From Sphingomonas zeae (lineage in GTDB: Bacteria; Pseudomonadota; Alphaproteobacteria; Sphingomonadales; Sphingomonadaceae), in the NCBI RefSeq assembly GCF_014197135.1, contig NZ_JACIFA010000002.1:310001-374000 (forward strand): DNA of 64,000 nucleotides, in the 5' to 3' direction. Numbering within the stretch: the stretch's first letter is position 1; each line of letters begins with the position of its first letter. The notes below the pieces were generated by a model. It was not told the DNA's origin, searched no databases, and was given only the letters and a program-made list of their open reading frames with translations. Below are positions 10,341-19,588 of the stretch, in pieces. A program made the position numbers and the translations under genes.

Positions 10341-10472
10341 CCTCCCCGGAACGGGGAGGGGGACCATCGCGCAGCGATGGTGGAGGGGGCGTGTCGCCAA
10401 GGACTTACGATGAGGCAGGCCCCCTCCGTCAGCGCTGACGCGCTGCCACCTCCCCGTGGCGGGGAGGATATT
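10341..10472. repeat. composite palindromic repeat, long type
   Basis: The element reads as two outer arms, ATCCTCCCCG...GGGGAGGGGGA and CCACCTCCCCG...CGGGGAGGAT, enclosing CATCGCGCAGCGATG and GTCAGCGCTGACGCGC stem-loops. The same plan is seen at 48073-48204, in eroded form at 58975-59088, and as a short form at 33013-33063. It is non-coding and extragenic in all cases. Confidence 0.75.
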
Positions 10473-10515
10473 GGCTTCATCCTAAGCGTTGCCGCTCCGA
10501 ACAGGAGACGCCGCG

Positions 10516-11217
10516 ATGAAGCCCCATATGATCTGTCACATGATTTGCAGCCTGGACGGACGCATCCTGCAAAGTCGCTGGCGCCCCGATAGCTACAAGC
10601 CTGGCGATCTGTTCGAGGATCTGCATGACCGGATCGGCGGCGATGCCTGGATCGTCGGGCGCGTGACGGGTCAGGAATTCGCCAAGGGCGATCGCTATCC
10701 CGACACCGACGAGAGTTTCCCGCGCGAACATTGGTTCGCTCGACGCGAAGCGGACGCGTTCGGCGTCGTGCTGGACGGACGGGGTAAGATCGTCTGGGGG
10801 CGGGGTGACATTGGCGGCGATCCGATCGTCGTCGTCCTGACCGAGGCGGTGTCCGACGCGCATCTCGCCGGACTGCGCAGCGACGGGGTTTCCTATATCT
10901 TTGCCGGTGCGGACATGATCGACCTGCGTGCCGTTCCCGAAATCCTGAACCGGGAACTGGGCGTCGAGACGCTGCTGGTCGAGGGCGGTGGTACCGCCAA
11001 TGGCGAATTCCTGCGTGCCGGGTTGATCGATGAAATCAGCATGGCGCTTTGCCCCGCGATCGACGGCGCAGTGGGGGCGCCGAGCCTGTTTCATTCGGGC
11101 GAGCAGGATGCGGACATGCGAGCCCCGCTGACCGGGTTGACGCTGACCCATCATGAGGTGCTGCCGGGCGGAGAGGTCTGGTTGCGGTACAAGGTGGAGA
11201 ATCCGGCGCTCGCCTGA
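10516..11217 (+). CDS. RibD C-terminal-type (DHFR-fold) reductase
   Basis: The 233-residue protein matches the RibD C-terminal/dihydrofolate reductase-like family: HMICSLDGRI at the start, GGDAWIVGRVTGQEF, IVVVLTEAVS, and LLVEGGGTANGEFLRAGLIDE near 160-180. The last is the NADPH/substrate motif of RibD reductases (EGGG...N...L.DE). It lacks the deaminase half, so it is a stand-alone reductase whose substrate is unknown and need not be riboflavin-related. AGGAG lies 8 nt before the ATG. Confidence 0.85.
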   Translation: MKPHMICHMICSLDGRILQSRWRPDSYKPGDLFEDLHDRIGGDAWIVGRVTGQEFAKGDRYPDTDESFPREHWFARREADAFGVVLDGRGKIVWGRGDIGGDPIVVVLTEAVSDAHLAGLRSDGVSYIFAGADMIDLRAVPEILNRELGVETLLVEGGGTANGEFLRAGLIDEISMALCPAIDGAVGAPSLFHSGEQDADMRAPLTGLTLTHHEVLPGGEVWLRYKVENPALA

Positions 11218-11347
11218 CGACCCTCGCCCTTCCGGCGCTCCGTACCTTCCTCCCTCTCCCATCGGAAGCGTGAACGGCGAGGGCAGTTATTGCCCTATCG
11301 CAACGATTTCGGTCTCGGTCGGGAGCCAACAGGGCGGTTGGCGCATT

Positions 11348-11391
11348 GGCATGACAGGGATGTCATCATTCCATGCCATGCCGAGAAGGAG
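11348..11391 (+). promoter_or_regulatory. structured leader upstream of the cation antiporter
   Basis: ATGACA and TGTCAT form a short inverted repeat (about 11351-11366), and GGCATG/CATGCC elements flank it. AAGGAGG at 11385-11391 lies unusually far (12 nt) from the ATG. This could be a protein-binding or RNA-folding leader; no known riboswitch class is recognised. Confidence 0.3.
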
Positions 11392-11403
11392 GTCCGACCC
11401 ATT

Positions 11404-12531
11404 ATGAGCGAACCCGACGCCATCGTCACCGCCGGACAGAAGCGCGCGCTGCTCCAGCGCCTGCTGATGCCTTGGTGGACCTTGGTGTTCCCGCTGCTGG
11501 GCCTGCTCGCCATCGCGGTATCGCTCTACAAGATGGGGACGATCGGGGTGGTCGTCGCTGCTTTCATCCTGTTCGGATGCGTGCTGTCGGCCGTCCATCA
11601 GGCGGAAGTCGTCGCCCACCGCGTCGGCGAGCCCTTCGGCACGCTAGTCCTGGCGGTCGCGGTGACGGTGATCGAGGTGTCGCTGATCGTCAGCCTGATG
11701 TTATCCGATGCGGGCGACGCCTCCAGCCTGGCGCGCGATACGGTCTTCGCGGCCATCATGATCATCCTGAACGGCATTGTCGGCCTCTGCCTGCTGGCCG
11801 GGGGATTCCAGCATGGCGAACAGCGCTTTTCGCTACGCGGCGCGAGTTCGTCGCTCAATGTGCTGACTGCGATGGTCGTGCTGTCGCTGGTCCTGCCCAA
11901 TTATGTCTCGTCCGCACCGGGGCCGACCTATGCGACATCGCAGCTGATCTTCGTCGCGATCGTCAGCGTCATCCTCTATGGCACCTTCGTCATGGTGCAG
12001 ACGGTGCGCCACCGCGACTATTTCCTGCCCGCGGATGAGGACATGCCCGGCGACGCCCATGCCGAGCCGCCGACCAATGCGGCGGCCTGGGCCGCTTTGG
12101 GGATGCTGCTGGTCGCGCTGGTCGGCGTGGTGCTGCTGGCCAAGGGGCTGTCGGGGATCGTCGAGGCAGCGATCCTGGGCGCGGGCCTGCCGCTCGCGAT
12201 CGTCGGCGTGGTGATCGCGGCGCTGGTCCTTGCGCCGGAGAGCCTGGCTGCGTACCGGGCGGCCAAGCGCAACCGGCTCCAGACCAGCCTGAACCTCGCG
12301 CTCGGCTCGGCGCTGGCGACGATCGGGCTGACCATTCCGGCGGTGGCGATCGTGTCGCTGATGCTCGGCCTGCCGCTGGCGCTGGGGATCGGGGCCAAGC
12401 AGATGATCCTGCTGGTCCTGTCGCTATTCACCATCACGCTGACGCTGGGCAACGGCCGGACCACCGTGTTGGGCGGCGCAGTGCATCTGGTGATCTTCGC
12501 GGCCTATCTGTTCGTGACGGTGGTGCCGTAA
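11404..12531 (+). CDS. ChaA-type calcium/cation:proton antiporter
   Basis: The 375-residue protein has about eleven membrane helices in two homologous halves, the CaCA superfamily plan. The alpha-1 repeat carries HQAEVVAHRVGEPFGTLVLA followed by VTVIEVSLI; the alpha-2 repeat carries APESLAAYRAAKRNRLQ followed by GSALATIGLTIPAVA. The conserved acidic residues (Glu in AEVV, GEP, VIEV, PES) are the cation-binding ones in this family. Substrates are probably Ca2+ and possibly Na+ or K+ exchanged for H+ at the inner membrane. AAGGAGG precedes the ATG at 12 nt. Confidence 0.85.
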   Translation: MSEPDAIVTAGQKRALLQRLLMPWWTLVFPLLGLLAIAVSLYKMGTIGVVVAAFILFGCVLSAVHQAEVVAHRVGEPFGTLVLAVAVTVIEVSLIVSLMLSDAGDASSLARDTVFAAIMIILNGIVGLCLLAGGFQHGEQRFSLRGASSSLNVLTAMVVLSLVLPNYVSSAPGPTYATSQLIFVAIVSVILYGTFVMVQTVRHRDYFLPADEDMPGDAHAEPPTNAAAWAALGMLLVALVGVVLLAKGLSGIVEAAILGAGLPLAIVGVVIAALVLAPESLAAYRAAKRNRLQTSLNLALGSALATIGLTIPAVAIVSLMLGLPLALGIGAKQMILLVLSLFTITLTLGNGRTTVLGGAVHLVIFAAYLFVTVVP

Positions 12532-12541
12532 ATCGCTCATT

Positions 12542-12567
12542 CCGTTCGCGCTGACCGAAGTCGAAGC
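12542..12567. repeat. single arm of a dispersed repeat
   Basis: CCGTTCGCGCTGACCGAAGTCGAAGC resembles the TTCGACTTCGCTCAGGCTGAACGG element found as an inverted pair at 52745-52826. It sits in the gap between the convergent antiporter and M1 peptidase genes. Confidence 0.5.
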
Positions 12568-12583
12568 GCGGGATGATCTTGCC

Positions 12584-14338
12584 TCAGTTCGGCTTCTTCT
12601 TCGCCGCCTGCTCTGCCTTCCACGCGCGGAACTGCTCGATCGCCACCGAGCGTTTCAGGATCTTGGCCCAAGGATCGACCACCACATGCGCGTCGGTCGG
12701 GACGGTTAGCGTGCCGCTCCCGTCCGTCATCGGCAGCGTCTGGACCTTATCACCCACCTGCACCTCGACCGGCAGGGGAAAGGGGCCGCCGCCCGGTACC
12801 TTCCAAGTCAGCGTCAGCTTGTCCCCACTCCGCGTTTCGACGATCTCGGGCAATGCCGCCTGGCGGAGATAGACGTTGAAGAACCAGCCATAGTCCTTGC
12901 CCGTCACCTGTCGGACAAAGCCCTCATATTCCTTGGTCGAGCCATAGCGAGGTGTGAAATTACCCGGTTTGGGATCGGTGCGGCCATAAACCGCCAGCCG
13001 GGTCACGTCCCAGAATGCCTTGTCGCCGATCAGGTTGCGCAGGGTGTGGAGCATCCACGATCCCTTCATATAGATGTCCAGGCCCGGGCCGCCCTTGGCC
13101 TCCTCATAGACGTCCTGCTCGGTCATGCTGCGGTCATGGACGATGGGGGACTGGTTGGCGATCTGCCCCCGTTGCGCGTCCATCATCACCGCATAGCGCG
13201 CCTCGCCCTCGCGCCAGCGGCCGTACGAGGGCTGCATATAGCTGCCGTAACCTTCGTGCAGCCAGAAATCGTCCCAGTCGACATTGGTCAGCTGGTTGCC
13301 GAACCATTCATGGCTGAACTCATGCTGGAACAGCCAGTCGAAGCCTTCGGGCGCCTTGGCATATTCGTTGCCGTACGCGTTGATCGTCTGATGCTCCATG
13401 CCCTTGTGCGGGGTTTCGACCACGCCCAGCTTTTCGTCGCCGAAGGGGAAGGGGCCGACGGTCGATTCAAAGAAGTCCAGCGTCGGCGCGAACTCGGCGA
13501 ACAGGCCTTCGGCCTTCGCCTTCTCGCCCGGCAGATACCAGTAGAACATCGGGATCGTGTTGCCGAAGCGGCTCTTATATTTCCCCTCGACCACCTCATA
13601 AGGGCCGACGTTCAGCGCGATGGCATAGGTATTAGGATGCTTGGCCCGCCAGTTCCAGCGGGTTCGGCCGTCGGGCAGCGTGTCGACGCCCAGCAGCACG
13701 CCGTTGGACGGCGCCTTGAGTCCCTTGGGCACGGTGATGTGCAACGTGACGAGGCCCGGCTCGCCCATCGGATAGTCTAGGCACGGCCAGAGCAGGTCGC
13801 AGCCATAGCCCTGATCGGTCGTGGCGAACCAGGGCCGTCCATCGGGCGTCTTCGCCCAGACGACGCCGGTGTCCCAGGGCGCGCGCACCGCGACATGCGG
13901 CGTGCCGCCATAGGTGATCTTAGCGCTGACCTTCTGCCCGGCCTTGAGCGGGCGGGGCAGGGTGATGACCAGCTGGCCTTCCGGGTTGGACCAGGCACCG
14001 GGCTTGAGCAGCTTGCCGTCGATCGCGATCGCCTTGACCGGAAGATTCTTGTCCAGATCGACCACCAGCCGCGCCAGCGGCGACTTTGCGGTAAAGTCCA
14101 GCACCGCGATGCCGTTCAACTCCTGTGTATCGGGCAGCACCTCGAACGACAGGTCGGCGCGGTCGAAGCGGACGGCGAGCTGTTCGGGTGGACGGACCCC
14201 GCCCGAGATCATGGTCTGCGCCGTCAATGGCGGCTCACCCTTGCCTGGAAGCGCCTTGGGCGTTTGAGCACCGACTGGAGCGGCGCAGAGAAACGAGGAG
14301 GCGAGCAGCGCGACAGCGACATTCCGTATACGATCCAT
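12584..14338 (-). CDS. M1 family metallopeptidase, exported
   Basis: This is a 584-residue zinc aminopeptidase-like protein with an N-terminal signal peptide (LLASSFLCAAPVGAQ, cleavage near residue 25). The zinc site is complete: HEFSH at 339-343 and the second Glu362 in WLHEGYGSY, the HEXXH-X18-E spacing. The exopeptidase motif position reads GMEHQ (313-317) rather than the common GAMEN, as in short M1 enzymes. It probably trims peptides in the periplasm. The ATG at 14338 is chosen because it places the signal peptide at the N-terminus; the upstream extension overlaps the lon promoter. It is divergent from lon. Confidence 0.92.
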   Translation of the reverse strand: MDRIRNVAVALLASSFLCAAPVGAQTPKALPGKGEPPLTAQTMISGGVRPPEQLAVRFDRADLSFEVLPDTQELNGIAVLDFTAKSPLARLVVDLDKNLPVKAIAIDGKLLKPGAWSNPEGQLVITLPRPLKAGQKVSAKITYGGTPHVAVRAPWDTGVVWAKTPDGRPWFATTDQGYGCDLLWPCLDYPMGEPGLVTLHITVPKGLKAPSNGVLLGVDTLPDGRTRWNWRAKHPNTYAIALNVGPYEVVEGKYKSRFGNTIPMFYWYLPGEKAKAEGLFAEFAPTLDFFESTVGPFPFGDEKLGVVETPHKGMEHQTINAYGNEYAKAPEGFDWLFQHEFSHEWFGNQLTNVDWDDFWLHEGYGSYMQPSYGRWREGEARYAVMMDAQRGQIANQSPIVHDRSMTEQDVYEEAKGGPGLDIYMKGSWMLHTLRNLIGDKAFWDVTRLAVYGRTDPKPGNFTPRYGSTKEYEGFVRQVTGKDYGWFFNVYLRQAALPEIVETRSGDKLTLTWKVPGGGPFPLPVEVQVGDKVQTLPMTDGSGTLTVPTDAHVVVDPWAKILKRSVAIEQFRAWKAEQAAKKKPN

Positions 14339-14405
14339 GCTGCATGGTGTTGCGCAGCGGGCCCGACTTGGCAAGCCGTCTGGTTGCGGCTCGTCGCAGC
14401 GGGAA

Positions 14406-14433
14406 TTGATGGATCGGCAACCCTCCCCATATA
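14406..14433 (+). promoter_or_regulatory. putative heat-shock (RpoH) promoter of lon
   Basis: TTGATG (14406-14411) and CCCATATA (14426-14433) resemble the sigma-32 pattern (CTTGA, CCCATnT). The pair ends about 40 bp before the lon ATG. lon is a classic heat-shock gene, which fits. Confidence 0.45.
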
Positions 14434-14474
14434 TAGATGCGAAGAGGCCCTGATCGGGGCCGACCGGAGTTTGC

Positions 14475-16901
14475 ATGACCCAGACCTATCCCGTCCTCCC
14501 GCTGCGTGACATCGTCGTCTTCCCGCACATGATCGTGCCCCTGTTCGTCGGCCGCGACAAATCGGTCGCGGCGCTGGAAGCAGCGATGGCGGCGGACAAG
14601 GAAATTTTCCTGGTCGCTCAGCTCGACCCCGCCGAGGACGATCCCGCGCGTGAGGATCTGTACGAGATCGGCGTTACCGCCAGCGTCCTGCAGCTGCTCA
14701 AGCTCCCCGACGGCACGGTCCGCGTGCTGGTCGAGGGCAAGACGCGCGGCCGCCTGGTTGAGCTGGACGAGTCGGGCACCCATCTGACCGCGACCATCGA
14801 TGTCACGCGGGACGAGGCGGAAGAAGCCGCGCTCGAAGAGCAGGACCATGACGTCAAGGCGCAGATCGCCGCGCTGATGCGCTCGGTGGTCGACCAGTTC
14901 GAGAATTACGCCAAGCTCAACCGCAAACTGCCGGCCGAGACCGCGGTGCAGCTCGCCGAGATCGAGGATGCCGCGCAACTCGCCGACGCGGTCGCGGCGA
15001 ACATCTCGGTCAAGGTTGCCGACAAGCAGGCGCTGCTGGTCGAGACCGATCCGGCCAAGCGGCTGGAGATGGCGTACGCCCTGATGGAGGGCGAACTGGG
15101 CGTCCTGCAGGTCGAGAAGAAGATCAAGAGCCGCGTCAAGCGCCAGATGGAGAAGACGCAGCGCGAATATTATCTCAACGAACAGCTCAAGGCGATCCAG
15201 CGCGAGCTGGGCAATGAGGGCGAGGACGGCGACGGCGACGAAATCGCCGAGCTGACCCAGAAGATCGCGACGCTGAAGCTGTCGAAGGAAGCGCGGACCA
15301 AGGCGACCGCCGAGCTGAAGAAGCTGAAGACCATGGCGCCGATGAGCGCCGAGGCGACGGTCGTGCGCAATTACCTGGACGTGCTGCTGGGCCTGCCCTG
15401 GGGCAAGAAGTCCAAGGTCAAGAAGGACATAGCGGCGGCGCAGGCGATCCTCGACCAGGATCATTATGCGCTGGAAAAGGTCAAGGACCGGATCGTCGAA
15501 TATCTGGGCGTCCAGGCGCGCACCAACAAGCTGAAGGGGCCGATCCTGTGCCTCGTCGGCCCGCCGGGCGTCGGCAAGACCTCGCTGGGCCAGTCGATCG
15601 CCAAGGCGTGCGGGCGCGAGTTCATCCGCCAGAGCCTGGGCGGCGTGCGCGACGAAGCCGAGATTCGCGGCCACCGCCGCACCTATATCGGTTCGCTGCC
15701 GGGCAAGATCGTGACCAACCTGAAAAAGGCCGGCACGTCCAACCCGCTGTTCCTGCTCGACGAGATCGACAAGCTGGGCCAGGATTTCCGCGGCGACCCC
15801 GCCTCGGCGCTGCTCGAGGTGCTCGATCCCGAGCAGAATGCCAAGTTCAACGATCACTATCTGGAGATCGACATCGATCTGTCGGACGTGATGTTCGTGT
15901 GCACCGCGAACACGCTGAACCTGCCGCAGCCGCTGCTCGACCGCATGGAGATCATCCGTCTGGAGGGTTATACCGAGGACGAGAAGGTCGAGATCGCCGA
16001 GCGTCACCTGATCGCCAAGCAGGTCGAGACGCATGGTCTGAAGGACGGCGAGTTCACGCTGACCCAGGAGGGCCTGCGTGCGCTGATCCAGCGTTACACC
16101 CGCGAGGCGGGCGTGCGCACGCTGGAGCGCGAGATCGCGCGTCTGGCGCGCAAGGCGCTGCGTCAGATCCTGGAGGGCAAGGCGACGTCGGTGACGATCA
16201 CGCCGGAAAACCTGCACGAATTCGCGGGCGTGCAGAAATTCCGTCACGGTCTTTCCGAGCAGGAAGATCAGATCGGTGCGGTCACGGGCCTCGCCTGGAC
16301 CGAGGTGGGCGGCGAGTTGCTGACCATCGAGTCGGTGACGGTGCCGGGCAAGGGCCAGGTGAAGACCACCGGCAAGCTGGGTGACGTGATGAAGGAATCG
16401 GTCCAGGCCGCCTTCAGCTTCGTTCAGGCGCGCAGCCCCAGCTTCGGGATCAAGCCGTCGCTGTTCCACCGCAAGGACATCCATATCCATCTGCCCGAGG
16501 GGGCGGTGCCCAAGGACGGGCCGTCGGCGGGTATCGGCCTCGTCACCTCGATCGTCTCGACGCTGACGGGAATCGCGGTGCGCAAGGATGTCGCGATGAC
16601 CGGCGAGGTGACGCTGCGTGGCCGCGTGCTGCCGATCGGCGGGCTGAAGGAAAAGCTGCTCGCGGCGTTGCGGGGCGGGATCACCACCGTCCTCATCCCG
16701 CACGAGAATGAGAAGGATCTGGCGGATATCCCCGCCAACATCCTGAACGGCCTGAAAATCGTACCGGTCGCGCATGTCGACGAAGTGCTTCGCCTGGCAC
16801 TGGTCGGGCCGTTGGAGGCGATCGACTGGACCGACGCGGACGAGCTCGCCGCCTTGCCGCCAGCGCCGATCCCGGCGGTGGGGGGCGAACGCCACCACTG
16901 A
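14475..16901 (+). CDS. lon: ATP-dependent protease Lon
   Basis: Lon (808 residues, normal length) degrades misfolded and regulatory proteins. Order of parts: N-terminal substrate domain from [14 protein letters not shown], a coiled region near 220-260, the AAA+ module with Walker A GPPGVGKT (362-369) and Walker B FLLDEIDK, and the C-terminal peptidase with Ser684 in PKDGPSAG and its Lys partner near 727 in [10 protein letters not shown]. It is divergent from the M1 peptidase and followed by an intrinsic terminator and hup. Confidence 0.98.
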   Translation: MTQTYPVLPLRDIVVFPHMIVPLFVGRDKSVAALEAAMAADKEIFLVAQLDPAEDDPAREDLYEIGVTASVLQLLKLPDGTVRVLVEGKTRGRLVELDESGTHLTATIDVTRDEAEEAALEEQDHDVKAQIAALMRSVVDQFENYAKLNRKLPAETAVQLAEIEDAAQLADAVAANISVKVADKQALLVETDPAKRLEMAYALMEGELGVLQVEKKIKSRVKRQMEKTQREYYLNEQLKAIQRELGNEGEDGDGDEIAELTQKIATLKLSKEARTKATAELKKLKTMAPMSAEATVVRNYLDVLLGLPWGKKSKVKKDIAAAQAILDQDHYALEKVKDRIVEYLGVQARTNKLKGPILCLVGPPGVGKTSLGQSIAKACGREFIRQSLGGVRDEAEIRGHRRTYIGSLPGKIVTNLKKAGTSNPLFLLDEIDKLGQDFRGDPASALLEVLDPEQNAKFNDHYLEIDIDLSDVMFVCTANTLNLPQPLLDRMEIIRLEGYTEDEKVEIAERHLIAKQVETHGLKDGEFTLTQEGLRALIQRYTREAGVRTLEREIARLARKALRQILEGKATSVTITPENLHEFAGVQKFRHGLSEQEDQIGAVTGLAWTEVGGELLTIESVTVPGKGQVKTTGKLGDVMKESVQAAFSFVQARSPSFGIKPSLFHRKDIHIHLPEGAVPKDGPSAGIGLVTSIVSTLTGIAVRKDVAMTGEVTLRGRVLPIGGLKEKLLAALRGGITTVLIPHENEKDLADIPANILNGLKIVPVAHVDEVLRLALVGPLEAIDWTDADELAALPPAPIPAVGGERHH

Positions 16902-16917
16902 TCATCGCACGAAAGGG

Positions 16918-16948
16918 GGCCGCCGGTCGAACGATCGGCGGCCTTTTT
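16918..16948 (+). terminator. intrinsic terminator after lon
   Basis: GGCCGCCG (16918-16925) pairs with CGGCGGCC (16936-16943), followed by TTTTT. Confidence 0.88.
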
Positions 16949-17017
16949 CAAACGATGTCATGAGGATGACACAGGGCTCTGTTTGCGTCATCGTTCGCTT
17001 TGCATAACGACGGGGGT

Positions 17018-17047
17018 TTGACAGCATCGCCTGCCGCGTCATTATCG
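17018..17047 (+). promoter_or_regulatory. promoter of hup
   Basis: A perfect TTGACA (17018-17023) is followed after 17-18 bp by ATTATC/TTATCG, a good sigma-70 type pair. It leaves a 5' leader of about 60 nt before the HU start. Confidence 0.6.
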
Positions 17048-17113
17048 TTGCTTTAATATTTTGGCGGCACCGAGTCCTGTGTCGTGTGTGTCGAGATCAT
17101 AGGGGGTTATGGA

Positions 17114-17386
17114 ATGAACAAGCAGGAGCTGATCGCCACCGTCGCCGACTCCTCAGGCCTGGCGCGCGGCGATGCGGTCAAGGCGGTCGATGCCGTGTTT
17201 GAATCGATTACCACCGCATTGAAAAAGGGCGATGAAGTTCGCCTGGTCGGCTTCGGCACCTTCTCGGTTTCCAAGCGCAAGGCGTCGACCGGCCGCAACC
17301 CGCGCACTGGCGAGCCGATGACGATCAAGGCATCGTCGCAGCCCAAGTTCAAGCCAGGCAAGCTCCTGAAGGACTCGGTCAACTAA
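17114..17386 (+). CDS. hup: HU family DNA-binding protein
   Basis: This is a 90-residue histone-like protein that bends and compacts DNA as a dimer. It begins MNKQELIATVA, has the GFGTFSV strand, and the beta-arm motif GRNPRTGEPM with the conserved Pro that intercalates DNA. Length is exactly that of HU. The ATG at 17114 is preceded by AGGGGG. Its place directly after lon copies the lon-hupB order of many proteobacteria. Confidence 0.97.
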   Translation: MNKQELIATVADSSGLARGDAVKAVDAVFESITTALKKGDEVRLVGFGTFSVSKRKASTGRNPRTGEPMTIKASSQPKFKPGKLLKDSVN

Positions 17387-17390
17387 TTCC

Positions 17391-17428
17391 TTTTTTTGGG
17401 GCTGGACAGGCGGCGGATCGCCGCCTAA
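17391..17428 (+). terminator. weak terminator-like structure after hup
   Basis: A T-run (CTTTTTTT near 17391) and a hairpin GGCGGC-GAT-CGCCGCC-type (about 17410-17427) lie between hup and tRNA-Val. The T-run comes before rather than after the stem, so termination is uncertain and read-through into the tRNA is possible. Confidence 0.35.
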
Positions 17429-17447
17429 AGGCCCGTCTCCCGGTTAC

Positions 17448-17522
17448 GGGCGCGTAGCTCAGCGGTAGAGCACACCCTTCACACGGGTGGGGTCACAGGT
17501 TCAATCCCTGTCGCGCCCACCA
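17448..17522 (+). tRNA. tRNA-Val (anticodon CAC)
   Basis: The acceptor GGGCGCG pairs with CGCGCCC (17512-17518), with A and an encoded CCA after it. The anticodon stem CACCC/GGGTG holds the loop TTCACAC, giving anticodon CAC. The D-arm GCTCAGCGGTAGAGC and the T-arm ACAGGTTCAATCCCTGT are normal. A T-run follows at 17524. Confidence 0.96.
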
Positions 17523-17693
17523 TTTTTTCGATGGCTCAGAGGGCCTGGAAAGAATGGTGGAACAGCCTGATCGGCAAATCTTCTCTGTTCCTGGCCGCTG
17601 ATCCGGCGAGTTCTGGCAATTTTTTGCCGGATGGTCGGCAATTAACGTGCCCTTAGCGGCCTCTCCCTATGCTGAACGGCAAAGGAGAGTTTC

Positions 17694-18464
17694 ATGCAGC
17701 CTGGGTATCGCAGCTTTTGTCCCGATCATCCGGCGTTCGCCATCGCGATGGCGTTCCAGCCGATCATGGATGTCGAAGCAAGACGGCCCATCGCCTATGA
17801 AGCCCTGGTCCGGGGCAGCAAGGGCGAATGCGCGACCGATATCTTGGCGCGGATCCGGCCCGAGGATCGCTACGACTTCGACCAGCAATGCCGCGTTGCC
17901 GCGATCGAGGGCGCGGTGGCGGCGGGACTGCGGGAGTCGGGTGCGCGGCTGTCGATCAATTTCTTTCCCGATACGGTCTACTCGCCGCTCGCATGCCTGG
18001 AGCCGACGCTGGACGCCGCACGGCGGCTGAGCCTGCCTTATGACCGGCTGATCTTCGAATTTTCCGAACAGGCCAATATCGGGGATGGCGAACATCTGAA
18101 GACCATCCTTGAAGCCTATCATTGCATGGGGTTCGGGACCGCGATCGACGATTTCGGCGCAGGCCATGCGGGGCTGACCCTGCTGGGGCAGGTCAGGACC
18201 GACTATATCAAACTCGATATGGCGCTGATCCGGGGGATCGATCAAGCCATGCCCCGGCGCATGATCGTCGAGGGCGTGATGCGGATCGCCGAAAAGATGG
18301 GTATGGCGGTCATCGCCGAGGGCGTGGAGACGATCGGCGAATATGACGCGCTTCGGGCCTTGGGCGTGCGGTACATGCAGGGCTATCTGATCGCACGGCC
18401 GGGCTTCCGCTGTCTGCCGCCGGGGCAACTGCCCGAGGAACCAGCCCGGGCGGTGAGCGCCTGA
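17694..18464 (+). CDS. stand-alone EAL-domain protein (c-di-GMP phosphodiesterase)
   Basis: This 256-residue protein is essentially one EAL domain. Catalytic and metal-binding landmarks all look intact: YEALVRG (the EAL motif), SINFFPD (Asn), FEFSEQ (Glu), AIDDFGAG (Asp-Asp), IKLDMALIRG (Lys), AEGVET (Glu) and QGYLIARP. It should therefore hydrolyse c-di-GMP to pGpG and lower the second messenger in the cytoplasm. There is no membrane or sensor domain. AAGGAG lies just upstream of the ATG. A cofactor-sensing or protein-partner role cannot be excluded. Confidence 0.9.
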   Translation: MQPGYRSFCPDHPAFAIAMAFQPIMDVEARRPIAYEALVRGSKGECATDILARIRPEDRYDFDQQCRVAAIEGAVAAGLRESGARLSINFFPDTVYSPLACLEPTLDAARRLSLPYDRLIFEFSEQANIGDGEHLKTILEAYHCMGFGTAIDDFGAGHAGLTLLGQVRTDYIKLDMALIRGIDQAMPRRMIVEGVMRIAEKMGMAVIAEGVETIGEYDALRALGVRYMQGYLIARPGFRCLPPGQLPEEPARAVSA

Positions 18465-18492
18465 GGGGCAGGGGCAGATCGGCTTTCATTCA

Positions 18493-18525
18493 ATTCCTCC
18501 CCTGCAAGGGGAGGAATGCGTTTTT
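18493..18525. terminator. terminator between convergent EAL and cytochrome genes
   Basis: ATTCCTCCCCT pairs with AGGGGAGGAAT (18493-18517), followed by GCG and TTTTT. It is likely derived from the palindromic repeat family. Confidence 0.7.
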
Positions 18526-18550
18526 ATCCCGTGTTCAAAAGCATCCGGCG

Positions 18551-19588
18551 TCAACGGCGCGCACCCGTATCTCCCGCCAGATAGCGGGCGATGGGGTCGA
18601 TCATATCCTTCGGAATACGCCGCGCGATGACCGGCATGGTCGCGTGGCTCTTGCGCGCATCGACGATATTCTTGTCACCCTGCCAATGGCGCAGGCGCGC
18701 GGCGATGTAGCTGGCCCGCTGTCCGGCGAGGACGGGGTAGGGCTTGCCAGGCGTGTGGCAGCTGACACAGGCGGGAAGCTGCTTGTCGGGCAGCCCGCGC
18801 TCGACGATCTGCGCCGCCGCCGGATCGCCTGCGGGCTTCGCGCCTAGTCCCGGCATAGCGGCGAAGCGGCGCGCGGCGGCTTCCATCTGGACAGGGTCCA
18901 TCCGCATCGCAACCTGCTGCATGACCGCGCTCGACCGGGTGCCATTGGCATAGCCCTTCAACGCGGCGAGCAGATATTCGGGGCTCTGGCCGCCCAGGAT
19001 CGGAATGTCGGGCGCACCGCGACCCCGGCCGTCCTTGCCATGGCATCCGGTGCAATTGTCGGGATCGATCGCGGGCGAGGCTTCGGCGACCAGCGCGCGA
19101 TACTGGGCGGCGCTCATGCCGGGCAGGCGGCGGACAAAGGCGACCATGCGCCGCACCTCGTCGGGGCGGTCCTGCACGGCCCAGGCGGGCATCCCGGTAT
19201 ATTTGACGCCGTGCTGGAGGATCCAGAACAGCTGCTTGTCGGTCCATTCACGCGCGTTCACCGACAGGTCAGGCGCGGGCGGGGTGGCGGCCTGCATCAC
19301 GGGGGCGGGTTTCTGTCCCGGGGCGCCGTGACAGATCGCGCAACTGTTGGCGAAATGCCCCGCCGCGCTGACCAGCCCGGTCGCATCGGCAGGGTCCTTG
19401 GGCGCGGTGAAGGCGGCATGGGTGCGCACCGAGTTGCGCATCGTCCAGTGCAGGAACCAGTCGGTGATCGCCCAATGCCCGCTGGAGGCCGCGAGGTTGA
19501 TGACCCCCGACCAGGCCACGCCCATGCCGAGCAGCGCCAGGCCGAGCACGGTCGCCAGCGCCCGCTTCCAGGTGATGCGGATCGTCAT
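18551..19588 (-). CDS. tri-haem c-type cytochrome of the caa3 operon
   Basis: The 345-residue protein has one N-terminal membrane anchor (TVLGLALLGMGVAWSGV, about 10-27) and three c-haem motifs: CAICH, CTGCH and CVSCH. Downstream Met residues (e.g. YTGMPAW, HATMPV) could be axial ligands. It is probably a periplasmic electron donor to the caa3 oxidase encoded upstream. The start ATG at 19588 forms an ATGA overlap with the preceding ctaG-type gene; the longer frame to 19645 lies inside that gene. It is last in the operon. Confidence 0.88.
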   Translation of the reverse strand: MTIRITWKRALATVLGLALLGMGVAWSGVINLAASSGHWAITDWFLHWTMRNSVRTHAAFTAPKDPADATGLVSAAGHFANSCAICHGAPGQKPAPVMQAATPPAPDLSVNAREWTDKQLFWILQHGVKYTGMPAWAVQDRPDEVRRMVAFVRRLPGMSAAQYRALVAEASPAIDPDNCTGCHGKDGRGRGAPDIPILGGQSPEYLLAALKGYANGTRSSAVMQQVAMRMDPVQMEAAARRFAAMPGLGAKPAGDPAAAQIVERGLPDKQLPACVSCHTPGKPYPVLAGQRASYIAARLRHWQGDKNIVDARKSHATMPVIARRIPKDMIDPIARYLAGDTGARR

